From Emticicia sp. BO119 (GTDB lineage Bacteria; Bacteroidota; Bacteroidia; Cytophagales; Spirosomataceae), in NCBI RefSeq assembly GCF_013912375.1, contig NZ_JACETV010000003.1:248001-312000 (forward strand): DNA of 64,000 bases, written 5' to 3'. The translations under genes were made by a program, and so were the position numbers. Below, piece by piece: positions 1-7,361 of the stretch. Position 1 is the stretch's first letter. Every line of letters starts with the position of its first letter. The notes under the pieces are model-generated. The model was not told the DNA's origin. It saw nothing but the letters and a program-made list of their open reading frames with translations, and did not search any database.

Positions 1-1042
1 ATGCTTCAGGGTGATACTGAACCGAGAACGCAGGTTTATCTTTCCTACGGATACCCTCAATCGTATTATCGTTCAGATTCACGTGTGTCAGTTCGATATT
101 CTCATTTTTCATTACTTCATCAGGTTTTACTGCAAATCCATGATTCTGCGAGGTTACCTCGCAAAGCCCAGTAATAAGGTTTTTAACCGGATGATTCAAG
201 CCACGGTGTCCGTTTTTCATTTTGTAGGTATCAATTCCACTGGCCAGGGCCAATAGCTGATGTCCGAGACAGATACCAAATACAGGTTTCCCTTCCTCTA
301 CTACTTCTTTGATCGTTTCTACCGCATAAGGCATGGCAGAAGGGTCGCCAGGGCCATTCGATAAGAAGAATCCATCCGGATTAAACTCTTTGATTTCTTC
401 AAGGCTTGATTTAGCATTGAATACCTTGCAGTAACAATCTCTTTGAGTGAAGTTTTTCAGGATACTTTTCTTCACACCAAAATCCAGAACTGCTACTTTA
501 TACCTGGCATCTTCTGCCCCTAAAGTATAAGGTTCTGGAGTACTAACTACAGACGAAAGTTCAAGACCTTCCATCGACGGACATTTTTTCAGTTCAACCA
601 TTAAATCTTCCGGGTCAAGTATCTCGGAAGAAATAATACAGTTCATTACACCCTTGTCACGGATATGGCGTACTACCTGGCGTGTGTCTACATCGCAGAT
701 ACCTACTATACCTGCGCGTTCAAAGTATTCCTGCAAAGAATAATCAGCCGTTGTGCGGGAGTAATAGTGGTTGGCATAGGCATTACAAACCATACCACTG
801 ATTGTTACGCTCTTCGATTCTTCTTCATCATCTAACACTACTCCGTAATTACCGATATGTGAAGTAGTATTAACAACGATTTGGCCGAAATAAGACGGGT
901 CTGTATAAATTTCCTGATAGCCGGTCATACCGGTATTAAAACAGATTTCGCCAGCCGAAGTACCGATTTTACCAAGAGCTTTACCTTTGAAAAAAGTACC
1001 ATCTTCAAGAAGTAAAATGGCGTCAGAAGGTGTATGAGTCAT
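1..1042 (-). CDS. carA: Carbamoyl-phosphate synthase small subunit, 3' end cut by window edge
   Basis: Glutaminase subunit that hydrolyses glutamine and passes ammonia to CarB for carbamoyl phosphate (pyrimidines and arginine); cytoplasmic. The minus-strand reading frame begins at an ATG at 1042 (MTHTPSDAILLLEDG) and runs off the window. The N-terminal CPSase small-chain domain comes first, with the GNYGV stretch and the DTR(Q)VVRHIR segment, followed by a class I glutamine amidotransferase domain with the nucleophile in GICLGHQ and the SVQYHPEA motif close to the edge. Only the last ~20 residues (after HPEA) should be missing. I see all the catalytic features expected up to the edge, so the call is firm. 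No carB is visible within the window. Confidence 0.96.
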   Translation of the reverse strand, partial: MTHTPSDAILLLEDGTFFKGKALGKIGTSAGEICFNTGMTGYQEIYTDPSYFGQIVVNTTSHIGNYGVVLDDEEESKSVTISGMVCNAYANHYYSRTTADYSLQEYFERAGIVGICDVDTRQVVRHIRDKGVMNCIISSEILDPEDLMVELKKCPSMEGLELSSVVSTPEPYTLGAEDARYKVAVLDFGVKKSILKNFTQRDCYCKVFNAKSSLEEIKEFNPDGFFLSNGPGDPSAMPYAVETIKEVVEEGKPVFGICLGHQLLALASGIDTYKMKNGHRGLNHPVKNLITGLCEVTSQNHGFAVKPDEVMKNENIELTHVNLNDNTIEGIRRKDKPAFSVQYHPEA

Positions 1043-1094
1043 TGAAAGGAGAATGTATGTGTTCCGATAAATATTAAAAAATCTGCTCGATTCA

Positions 1095-1141
1095 TTGCAT
1101 TTATGCAAGTAATTCAAGTACAGTATCGGAGAACAAAGGTA
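1095..1141 (-). promoter_or_regulatory. Possible carA promoter and leader palindrome
   Basis: On the minus strand TACCTTTG (1134-1141) matches the Bacteroidota -7 box TAnnTTTG and would start RNA near 1127, leaving a leader of about 85 nt. Inside that leader is a perfect palindrome TTGCATTTATGCAA (1095-1108). No clear TTTG -33 box is present, so the promoter is tentative, and a role for the palindrome is a guess. Confidence 0.35.
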
Positions 1142-1295
1142 TAAAAAAAACAGATACGTTCAGCAGAAATCTATGATAGTGCGTATTTTTTCTTTTTAAA
1201 ATACAATTGTTATTCTGAAGAAATGCTTCTGATGATAGCAAACAGGACATCGGATCCATTCGTTGTAATCAGAAAACGTTGTGAAAGAGAATCTA

Positions 1296-2009
1296 TCAGT
1301 TACCGTTTTTCATATTTCTGAAATACTGGTCTCTGGTTACATTATCGCTTGGGGCAGCCTCAGCACCTGCCTTCCACGACTTATCCTTCCAGGCACCACT
1401 TTTAATTGATTTCACAAAATTAGCCCATGAGAACGGATTCAGCAAAGGATTGGTTGTTACCTGCCCCCTGCTTTCAATCTGTTTCAGAAACTGATTCTGC
1501 CCATACTTATAATTATCGTATGAGGTCATGCCATGCACAGACGCCAGCTTAGCTACATTCTCTGTACTATAAGTTTCTCTCAGAATCTGTCTCTCCCGTT
1601 CGTCCGGTAGTTTCATATCTACCAATGCCTGTTTAAATTCTTCTTCGGTACTGAACGGATAAACTTTAACTTCTTTTAACATTTTGGAGTCTACCTGTAA
1701 CTCAACAAACACCGAATAATCGACGTCTGTCTTCTTCGGGATCACATGATACTGTTTTTTAAAACCCAGATAACTGAACACAACCGTATCGCCGGGAAAC
1801 ACTGCTATACCGAAATATCCTCTACTGTTTGAGAGCGTACCTCTACCTGCCTGCGGAATCGTAATATATGCTCCCGGTAAAGGTTCTTTGGTTTGTCCGT
1901 CAATGACTACCCCTGAGAAAGTTATATATTTTATCTCACCTTGCGAATGCGCTAAATGACTTACTACCAGGCAAATAAAAACAAAAAGATATGTAAGATT
2001 TTTTTTCAT
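1296..2009 (-). CDS. Secreted protein with carboxypeptidase-regulatory-like (CarboxypepD_reg) domain
   Basis: About 237 residues. I choose the ATG at 2009 because it starts a clean signal peptide (MKKNLTYLFVFICLVVSHLAHSQG); the longer frame to 2063 adds an unlikely charged leader. Residues ~28-110 form the beta-sandwich domain common at the start of Bacteroidota outer-membrane proteins (FSGVVIDGQTKEPLPGAYI, then NSRGYFGI and FSYLGFKKQ). The remainder is polar, with no TonB-dependent barrel, so it is a small stand-alone periplasmic or surface protein of unknown role. It lies just downstream of cdsA on the same strand, 69 bp away, and could be cotranscribed. Confidence 0.8.
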   Translation of the reverse strand: MKKNLTYLFVFICLVVSHLAHSQGEIKYITFSGVVIDGQTKEPLPGAYITIPQAGRGTLSNSRGYFGIAVFPGDTVVFSYLGFKKQYHVIPKKTDVDYSVFVELQVDSKMLKEVKVYPFSTEEEFKQALVDMKLPDERERQILRETYSTENVAKLASVHGMTSYDNYKYGQNQFLKQIESRGQVTTNPLLNPFSWANFVKSIKSGAWKDKSWKAGAEAAPSDNVTRDQYFRNMKNGN

Positions 2010-2078
2010 AGTATAGTCAATAAGGGTATATTCAACCAGAATAAAAACATTTTTTTTTATCAAACAGGTTCAAAAATA

Positions 2079-2912
2079 TCAGATAAAAATCTTCAGAAAT
2101 GTTACAATAAAAGGCATTGAAAGCAGGAGTCCGTCAAATCTGTCTAAAAATCCACCATGCCCCGGAATCACACTTCCTGAATCTTTAATAGCAATACTAC
2201 GCTTAAATAACGATTCTACCAAATCGCCTAAAGTTCCGGTAACAGAAATAATCACAGCGATTCCATACCATTGCCAGGGCAGAATACAGTCGAAATACTG
2301 TGTTAAAATAAACGCTATTACCAAACCCAATATTGCCCCTCCGAAGAATCCCTCCCAGGTCTTTTTGGGCGATACCCGTTCAAACAATTTGCGTTTGCCT
2401 AAAAACCTTCCGGCAAAGTAAGCACCTGTATCATTAGCCCACAAAATAAACAGGCAACCCAGTATCAGCTTAGGCTCATAGCCTCTGTCGGTCAGCACCA
2501 GTTCATTGATCAAAGCAAACGGCACTGCCACATAAGTAATACCCAAAAAAGTGTACCCAAGGTTGGCAAAAGGCTTTGAATCTTTCTTTTTATAGAGTTT
2601 TATAAAAAAAGTAGTAGTAAGCAAAGGCACTATAATATAATAAAACTTAAAAGAGAGCATATCTTTCTCGATAAAGAAAGTAAGTGCATTCAGCACAATC
2701 CCGCAGAATGTTCCGTAGAAGGTTAGAGGCAGGTTAGCGTCTAATTTCAACAATTTATAAAACTCGCGTTGGGTCAGTACACTAATTGCTAAAAACAAAA
2801 TCCAGAATGTCCATTCACTATATAATACGGCAGTTAAGATAATAGTTACTCCGATAACAGCAGCAATGATTCGTTGGGTAAGGTTAGAGAGTTGGTTTAG
2901 TTTCTGAGTCAT
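2079..2912 (-). CDS. cdsA: Phosphatidate cytidylyltransferase
   Basis: Makes CDP-diacylglycerol from phosphatidate and CTP, the branch point of phospholipid synthesis, in the inner membrane. 277 residues, a usual length, with about eight hydrophobic segments. The C-terminus carries the family signature: SLFKRSIAIKDSG followed by PGHGGFLDRFDG, including the conserved K-D, H-G-G and D-R-x-D residues; WANDTGAYFAGR and SPKKTWEGFFGG are also typical. The start at 2912 overlaps the preceding DUF2007 gene by 29 bp, which indicates a two-gene transcript. Confidence 0.96.
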   Translation of the reverse strand: MTQKLNQLSNLTQRIIAAVIGVTIILTAVLYSEWTFWILFLAISVLTQREFYKLLKLDANLPLTFYGTFCGIVLNALTFFIEKDMLSFKFYYIIVPLLTTTFFIKLYKKKDSKPFANLGYTFLGITYVAVPFALINELVLTDRGYEPKLILGCLFILWANDTGAYFAGRFLGKRKLFERVSPKKTWEGFFGGAILGLVIAFILTQYFDCILPWQWYGIAVIISVTGTLGDLVESLFKRSIAIKDSGSVIPGHGGFLDRFDGLLLSMPFIVTFLKIFI

Positions 2913-3111
2913 TTTGGTTAAATATATCGATAATCACTTTTGCGATGCTCTCCTGGTGGTCAGGCACCTGTATTTCGCACCAGCCCCATAGATAATTGCG
3001 GTCTTTTCTATTTAAAACTACAGCCATCACTTCGTGCGTCAGTAATTCATTCTTAAGGAGTTCGGCTTTAAAAACATCGGGTGTCTCAAAAACCTTTATC
3101 CATTTTACCAT
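2884..3111 (-). CDS. DUF2007 domain protein
   Basis: 75 residues, essentially one DUF2007 domain (putative signal-transducing, PII-like fold): it opens VKWIKVFETPDVFKAELLKN and ends with the amphipathic IAKVIIDIFNQ helix. No signal peptide or membrane segment, so cytoplasmic. Its exact role is unknown in the family. It overlaps the start of cdsA by 29 bp, so the two are translationally linked, an arrangement I believe is frequent in Bacteroidota. Confidence 0.85.
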   Translation of the reverse strand: MVKWIKVFETPDVFKAELLKNELLTHEVMAVVLNRKDRNYLWGWCEIQVPDHQESIAKVIIDIFNQNDSETKPTL

Positions 3112-3265
3112 ATTTCCAATGTTATTTTTTCATCAAATATAAAGGTATTTTCTTTAAATGTGTAGGTTCAGAATTCCCATTAGGGTTATTTTTTAATTTT
3201 TCTGCAAGCCATGCTCCAATGTTCTACTTCATCAGCCGAGATTATTGACTGGCTCTTAGGTGCTT

Positions 3266-3313
3266 ATTACGGTTTTCCGTAATTGATGGGTATTTGTAAA
3301 TCATGGAAATTTG
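3266..3313 (+). promoter_or_regulatory. Promoter P1 with palindrome (LytTR-regulon candidate)
   Basis: A perfect palindrome ATTACGG-TTTT-CCGTAAT (3266-3283) ends on the TTG (3283-3285) of a -33 box; exactly 20 nt later comes GAAATTTG (3306-3313), a one-mismatch TAnnTTTG -7 box. The leader to the ATG at 3353 is about 33 nt. The same layout recurs at 5947-5994 and 6099-6147. A palindrome touching the -33 box fits an activator site. Confidence 0.7.
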
Positions 3314-3352
3314 CTCCATCTTTTTCAAGAAACCGTTGAATGATTTAAAACC

Positions 3353-4798
3353 ATGAAAAAACTTCTATTATTAATTTTCATCTCAGCAACGGCCTTCGGG
3401 CAAGCTGTAGAAATTACACCATCTTCGGCCTATTCTCTGTCTAATGCAATCATAAAAAAGAACGGGGTAGGTTTCGAACAATCTGATGTTTCGGGGAATG
3501 TCAGGGTAGGAACATATGCCGACGCCGGAGCAGCGTTTATTCAGACCCACTCAAATCATTCGCTAAGATTCACGACCAATAATGGAGGTCAGCAGATGAT
3601 TCTCACAACCGAGGGCAAAGTTGGAATCGGGTCAGACGCCCCCGCTTACTGGTTAGATGTGAAAGGCCGGGCCAGGATACGACAATATAGTGGAGAAACT
3701 GCGGGCATCTGGTATAATAAATCTAACAATAGCGAAGGCGCATTTACAGGGATGTTTAACGACGATATTTTTGGCTTGTTCGGTATGGGTACAGTTTCTA
3801 ACTGGAAGTTTGGTTTTGATATGACCAATACCCGATTGGGCATCGGAACCATGACACCCAAACACCCGCTAACTTTCCCGACTGCCATTGGCGACAAGAT
3901 TTCATTGTGGGGTGGTAATACAGCCTCTACCGACAACCACTACGGTATGGGTGTACAGGCGGCGGCTTTTCAGTTGTTTGTACCTACCACCAGCGACAAC
4001 ATTATGTTTGGCGTAGGTAGAAGTGCGGCTTTTACCGAAAAAATGAGAATTACCGGAAACGGCAACGTACAAAGCCAGGGGTCTGATGCCGGCTACCTTT
4101 TTTATGACAGAAGCAATGTAGCAAAGGGCTATCAATGGTATGCCAACAACGGGAATGCTTATCTGTTCAAGCAACACGCCAGCTCAGGAAACGTGATGAC
4201 AATCCTCGACAATGGCAATGTAGGTATAGGCTTCAATACAACGCCTGCATTCAAATTACAGGTAAGTACTACCGGAAACTCGGCTGGTATGGTGCATATC
4301 AACAATGTGGGTATTCAGGTTGGTACGTATGCGGGTTCAGGCATGGGCTGGTACGGAACCTTGTCCAATCATCCTTTGGGCCTATTCGTCAATAACGGAG
4401 GCCCCGCTTTCACCATCACTACCGACGAACGCTTTCAGTTTGGTGGTACGCCCATTCCGGCAGGATACAAAATGAGTGTAGACGGCAAAGTGCTCTGCAC
4501 CGAACTGGAAGTGCTTGTTACACCCTGGCCTGATTATGTGTTTAAACCAGATTACCGCCTGAAACCACTACATGAAGTAGAGCACTTTATTCAAACCAAC
4601 GGGCATCTGCCGAACATTCCGAAAGCAGAAGAAATTGAAAATAAATCACTGGCAGTAGGTAATATGAGCAAACTGCAAATGGAGAAAATAGAAGAGCTGA
4701 CCCTCTATTTAATCGAAATCAATAAACGACTGAAAAAAGTAGAAGATGAAAACGAAGCCCTGAAAAGAGAATTAGCCAATGTAAAATCTAAAAACTAA
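3353..4798 (+). CDS. Secreted repeat protein with coiled-coil C-terminus (tail-fibre-like)
   Basis: 481 residues with signal peptide MKKLLLLIFISATAFGQ. The body has repeated beta-rich units containing NGNVGIG / GKVGIG-type motifs typical of Bacteroidota cell-surface proteins resembling phage tail fibres (for example GKVGIGSDAPAYWLDVKG and NGNVGIGFNTTPAFKLQV). The C-terminus carries the widespread module DYVFKPDYRLKPLHEVE...HLPNIPKAEEIE, followed by a heptad-rich coiled coil (KIEELTLYLIEINKRLKKVEDENEALKREL split over residues ~440-475). It is probably trimeric and surface-exposed; no autoproteolytic S74 residues are obvious. It is followed 7 bp later by the M43 protease gene, so the pair shares promoter P1. 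Confidence 0.75.
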   Translation: MKKLLLLIFISATAFGQAVEITPSSAYSLSNAIIKKNGVGFEQSDVSGNVRVGTYADAGAAFIQTHSNHSLRFTTNNGGQQMILTTEGKVGIGSDAPAYWLDVKGRARIRQYSGETAGIWYNKSNNSEGAFTGMFNDDIFGLFGMGTVSNWKFGFDMTNTRLGIGTMTPKHPLTFPTAIGDKISLWGGNTASTDNHYGMGVQAAAFQLFVPTTSDNIMFGVGRSAAFTEKMRITGNGNVQSQGSDAGYLFYDRSNVAKGYQWYANNGNAYLFKQHASSGNVMTILDNGNVGIGFNTTPAFKLQVSTTGNSAGMVHINNVGIQVGTYAGSGMGWYGTLSNHPLGLFVNNGGPAFTITTDERFQFGGTPIPAGYKMSVDGKVLCTELEVLVTPWPDYVFKPDYRLKPLHEVEHFIQTNGHLPNIPKAEEIENKSLAVGNMSKLQMEKIEELTLYLIEINKRLKKVEDENEALKRELANVKSKN

Positions 4799-4805
4799 TC
4801 AGGCC

Positions 4806-5879
4806 ATGAAAAAACTCTTGTTACTTTTATTGGCGGCATTAATTTATACTAATCTGCGCGCACAACATATTGACTGTGATACCAGACCAACCGGTAAACT
4901 TATCATTTTCAGCCAGGAGCAGAAAGACAAAATAGCTAATGCCATTAATGCGCCCTTTACTGTAAAAATCTTTGTTACTGTATTTGCCGATGACGATGGT
5001 TCGCATCGCGGCGCAACAGATGAAAATATTTTAAGACAGATTCAGAACATGGCAAACCAATATCAACCCCAAAATATCTGTTTTGTATTGGGAGGTATCA
5101 GACAGGTTAATAATTCCGACCTGAACACCCACACAAAAGATACCGAGGCCGCAGAAGTACTCCCATTCAGAGAACCCGGGTTTATCAATATTTTTATTCA
5201 TAATTCATTACCGGGCCTCAATGGCACTGCCTATGGAATCCCGAACACTTATCTTAGTTTATCAGGAGGTGCAATAGCAAGTCTTGATAATGTCTCAACC
5301 CTCGGGCACGAATTAGGCCATTGCCTGGGGCTTTATCATACTTTTGAAACCGTAGACGAAAACGGCAACAGCAACAAGGAGAATGTAGCCCGTGCAGGGG
5401 CTTGTCAGAATTGTGCTACCGCCGGTGATGTAATATGTGATACCCCTGCTGACGACGATGGCGGAGTAAATGCCGCGTGCGTTTATATTGGTGGCGGAAA
5501 AGATGCCTGTAATGTAAGTTATGCACCCATGACAACCAACATGATGGGCTATGGAAGCAGACCCTGCCGTAGCATTTTTACCAACGGACAAGGCGAGCGT
5601 ATGCGCACTTTTCTGACAACTGACCCTTCATTAACGCCTCTTGTGGTGCAGGATATTATTTATACGCCTATCTTTGGCAATACTACCATTTCAAGCGGTA
5701 CGGGTTATATTTTTGCCCGCGATGCAGTATATGTATCTGATGGCAGTCCGAACCTGACTGTCAATAGCACGGCTGTCCAGTTTTTTCAGGCCAAGAAAGT
5801 ATCACTCAAATCAGGCACTAAATTTTCGCCGGGTACAGGCGGAAAAGTGTCTGTCAAATCAAATCCTTATTGTAATTAA
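4806..5879 (+). CDS. Secreted M43-family (pappalysin/cytophagalysin-like) zinc metalloprotease
   Basis: 357 residues with a signal peptide (MKKLLLLLLAALIYTNLRAQ). The zinc site HELGHCLGLYH covers residues 168-178 (ligands H168, H172, H178; catalytic E169), and a Met-turn NMMGYGSRPC follows near residue 247, both typical of metzincin family M43. Several paired cysteines (~200-235) suggest disulfides. The last ~80 residues form a repeat-like beta module (SGTKFSPGTGGKVSVKSN) similar to C-terminal modules in other Bacteroidota secreted proteins. It lies 7 bp after the fibre-like gene in one operon, so it may process or accompany that surface protein (inference). Confidence 0.85.
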   Translation: MKKLLLLLLAALIYTNLRAQHIDCDTRPTGKLIIFSQEQKDKIANAINAPFTVKIFVTVFADDDGSHRGATDENILRQIQNMANQYQPQNICFVLGGIRQVNNSDLNTHTKDTEAAEVLPFREPGFINIFIHNSLPGLNGTAYGIPNTYLSLSGGAIASLDNVSTLGHELGHCLGLYHTFETVDENGNSNKENVARAGACQNCATAGDVICDTPADDDGGVNAACVYIGGGKDACNVSYAPMTTNMMGYGSRPCRSIFTNGQGERMRTFLTTDPSLTPLVVQDIIYTPIFGNTTISSGTGYIFARDAVYVSDGSPNLTVNSTAVQFFQAKKVSLKSGTKFSPGTGGKVSVKSNPYCN

Positions 5880-5904
5880 ACTATCTATTCTGACATCGTT
5901 TACA

Positions 5905-5939
5905 GGGTATATCAGCAAGCTGATATGCCCTTTTATTTT
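5905..5939 (+). terminator. Rho-independent terminator after the protease gene
   Basis: An 11-bp stem GGGTATATCAG / CTGATATGCCC (5905-5915 with 5920-5930, one G-U pair) with loop CAAG and tail TTTTATTTT. It closes the 3353-5879 operon. Confidence 0.88.
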
Positions 5940-5946
5940 CAGGTTT

Positions 5947-6066
5947 ATAACGGTTTCCCGTAATTGATGCGTGTTGCCTAAAACGCCAACTTTGCCATAT
6001 CAAGTTTAATGAATCGACTTTTGCTTCGAGGGGACTATCGGCCAAGCCGACAGACCCCTCCTTTTC
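5947..6066 (+). promoter_or_regulatory. Promoter P2 with palindrome, followed by a strong hairpin; possible short RNA
   Basis: The palindrome at 5947-5964 (ACGG-TTTC-CCGT core, one mismatch in the outer arm) runs into TTG (5964-5966), and 20 nt later comes CAACTTTG (5987-5994), a -7 box. No convincing gene follows: the only frame is 35 codons (6009-6116). Instead the predicted transcript soon meets a hairpin at 6028-6060, stem GAGGGG/CCCCTC plus inner stem CGGC/GCCG with loop CAA, followed by TCCTTTTC. It could be a short terminated RNA, a leader for the next gene, or the remnant of a lost gene. Confidence 0.5.
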
Positions 6067-6074
6067 AAAACTCA

Positions 6075-6147
6075 TCTACAGGTTTTCCTGTAGATACAAA
6101 TCACGGTTTACCGTGATTGACAGGCAATATTTAATACACGAATTTTG
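6075..6147 (+). promoter_or_regulatory. Promoter P3 with two tandem palindromes
   Basis: Two perfect 8-bp-arm palindromes, TCTACAGG-TTTT-CCTGTAGA (6075-6094) and AATCACGG-TTTA-CCGTGATT (6099-6118), have centres 24 bp apart. The second ends on the TTG of the -33 box (6117-6119), followed after 20 nt by GAATTTTG (6140-6147) as -7 box. It drives the lipoprotein-LytTR operon, so the LytTR protein may regulate itself. Confidence 0.7.
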
Positions 6148-6210
6148 TCTTGTTGGTCGTCGGAAACCAAATGAAAATTTTTTATCTGACTTCTAACATC
6201 AAGTAAAACC

Positions 6211-6978
6211 ATGAAAACCGTAATCAGTATTGTCTTATGCGTAATTATTTCTGTAAGTTTTTCCTGCCAGAAGGCAGATGCCCCCATTGAACCGATAGAT
6301 TTTGCCTGTGATAAAATGGTAAAAATAGCGCGTCAGTCCTTTGGAAATCTTGAAATGGTGATAAGTTATGAAAATGGTAAAATAGCCAGGGTTACTCGTG
6401 CCGACGGAAAAGGGCTGACAGAAAATTACAGCTATCAGTCGGACACCGTGTTGGTTATTACCCGAAATTTTTCAGACGGCAGTGTCGGCAATATTTTTAA
6501 AACAAGTTTGAATAAAAAGGGGTATATTGTGAAGCTCGTTCAGGACGGAAGTGCAGGTTATACCAATACTTTTACTTATGATACAGATGGCTTTTTAAAA
6601 ACAGCCAGTTATGCCTATGTAAATGACCCGAAACTGAATAGTAGCTCAGCTTATACCTATGCCAATGGCAACCTGATGCAAATAAAGAACGTAACCGGTA
6701 ATGTATTGAATTATACAGTAGATTATACCTATTATGAAGATAAACTGAATAAGGCCGACCTGATAGGTAATCAGAATCAACCAGATATGTATGGCAGAAT
6801 ATCAAAGAACCTGATAAAGACTATAAAATATACTTATGCAGATAAAAAGACCGAGCTAACCGAATACACCTACGAGCAGAATACAAACGGATTTGTGAAA
6901 TCGCTTGTAGAGAAGTTTACAGACAAAGACCTTAAAACCACCACACAAACCAATAAATACGAATATATATGCCTTTAA
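6211..6978 (+). CDS. Lipoprotein with YD-like repeats (DUF4595-like)
   Basis: 255 residues. Signal sequence with lipobox SFSC (Cys19), so an outer-membrane lipoprotein. The mature part has repeated tyrosine/aspartate-rich strands (NTFTYDTDGFLKTASYAY, SAYTYANGNLMQIKN, YTVDYTYYEDKLNK), the pattern of DUF4595-type Bacteroidota lipoproteins, distantly like RHS/YD repeats. Function is unknown. It is the first gene of a two-gene operon, with the LytTR regulator beginning 15 bp after its stop, and it is expressed from P3. It may be the sensor or target partner of that regulator (inference only). Confidence 0.75.
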   Translation: MKTVISIVLCVIISVSFSCQKADAPIEPIDFACDKMVKIARQSFGNLEMVISYENGKIARVTRADGKGLTENYSYQSDTVLVITRNFSDGSVGNIFKTSLNKKGYIVKLVQDGSAGYTNTFTYDTDGFLKTASYAYVNDPKLNSSSAYTYANGNLMQIKNVTGNVLNYTVDYTYYEDKLNKADLIGNQNQPDMYGRISKNLIKTIKYTYADKKTELTEYTYEQNTNGFVKSLVEKFTDKDLKTTTQTNKYEYICL

Positions 6979-6992
6979 ATCCCTTTTGAATC

Positions 6993-7361
6993 ATGAAAAC
7001 TAAAACTGATGTAACCCCCGAACCAAGTGTATTGTGGTTTAACCACAAGAAAAAATGTGTCCGCACCGACGACGTTGTGTATCTGAAAAGTTTTGATAAT
7101 TATACCCGGTTTTACCTGAGCAATGGCCGGCAATTCCTTTCTTCTCACACCATGAAAATCTATGAACAACAACTGCAGAGCAAAGGAGATTTTACGCGTG
7201 TACACAGAGGAACCTTACTGAATCTGAAATATCTGACTAAATTTGAAAAGAATACCGAAGGGAACTGGGCTTGCCTGTCGACCGGAGAAAAGATTTTTGT
7301 TTCAAGAAGAAAAATCAAGAAGTTTGAAGAGCATACCTCTTCAAACTTCTCTGAAAATTAA
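6993..7361 (+). CDS. Stand-alone LytTR-family DNA-binding regulator
   Basis: 122 residues, a LytTR domain with no receiver domain in front. The N-terminal strand segment CVRTDDVVYLKSFDNYTRFY, the middle DFTRVHRGTLLNLKYL (family F-x-R-[IV]-H-[KR]-S/x-x-[LI]) and the C-terminal ISRR-like FVSRRKIKKF are all present. Cytoplasmic transcription factor. There is no phosphorylation site, so its input must be another signal or its own concentration. It is cotranscribed with the lipoprotein (15-bp gap) behind promoter P3. The three palindromic promoters around it are the obvious candidate targets. It converges with the dipeptidase gene, overlapping it by 4 bp. Confidence 0.9.
   Translation: MKTKTDVTPEPSVLWFNHKKKCVRTDDVVYLKSFDNYTRFYLSNGRQFLSSHTMKIYEQQLQSKGDFTRVHRGTLLNLKYLTKFEKNTEGNWACLSTGEKIFVSRRKIKKFEEHTSSNFSEN

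Larger units (their letters stand above)
5880..6210. other. 331-bp intergenic region
   Basis: Contains, in order, the terminator of the protease operon, promoter P2 and its hairpin, and promoter P3. The leader of the next gene is about 57 nt. I see no supported protein gene in it. Confidence 0.8.

Noticed and set aside
11-256. 81-residue frame on the plus strand at the window start
   Set aside because: Antisense to the carA glutaminase domain.
6009-6116. 35-codon ORF after promoter P2
   Set aside because: It runs through the hairpin and the two P3 palindromes, so sequence constraint there is regulatory; no recognisable peptide.
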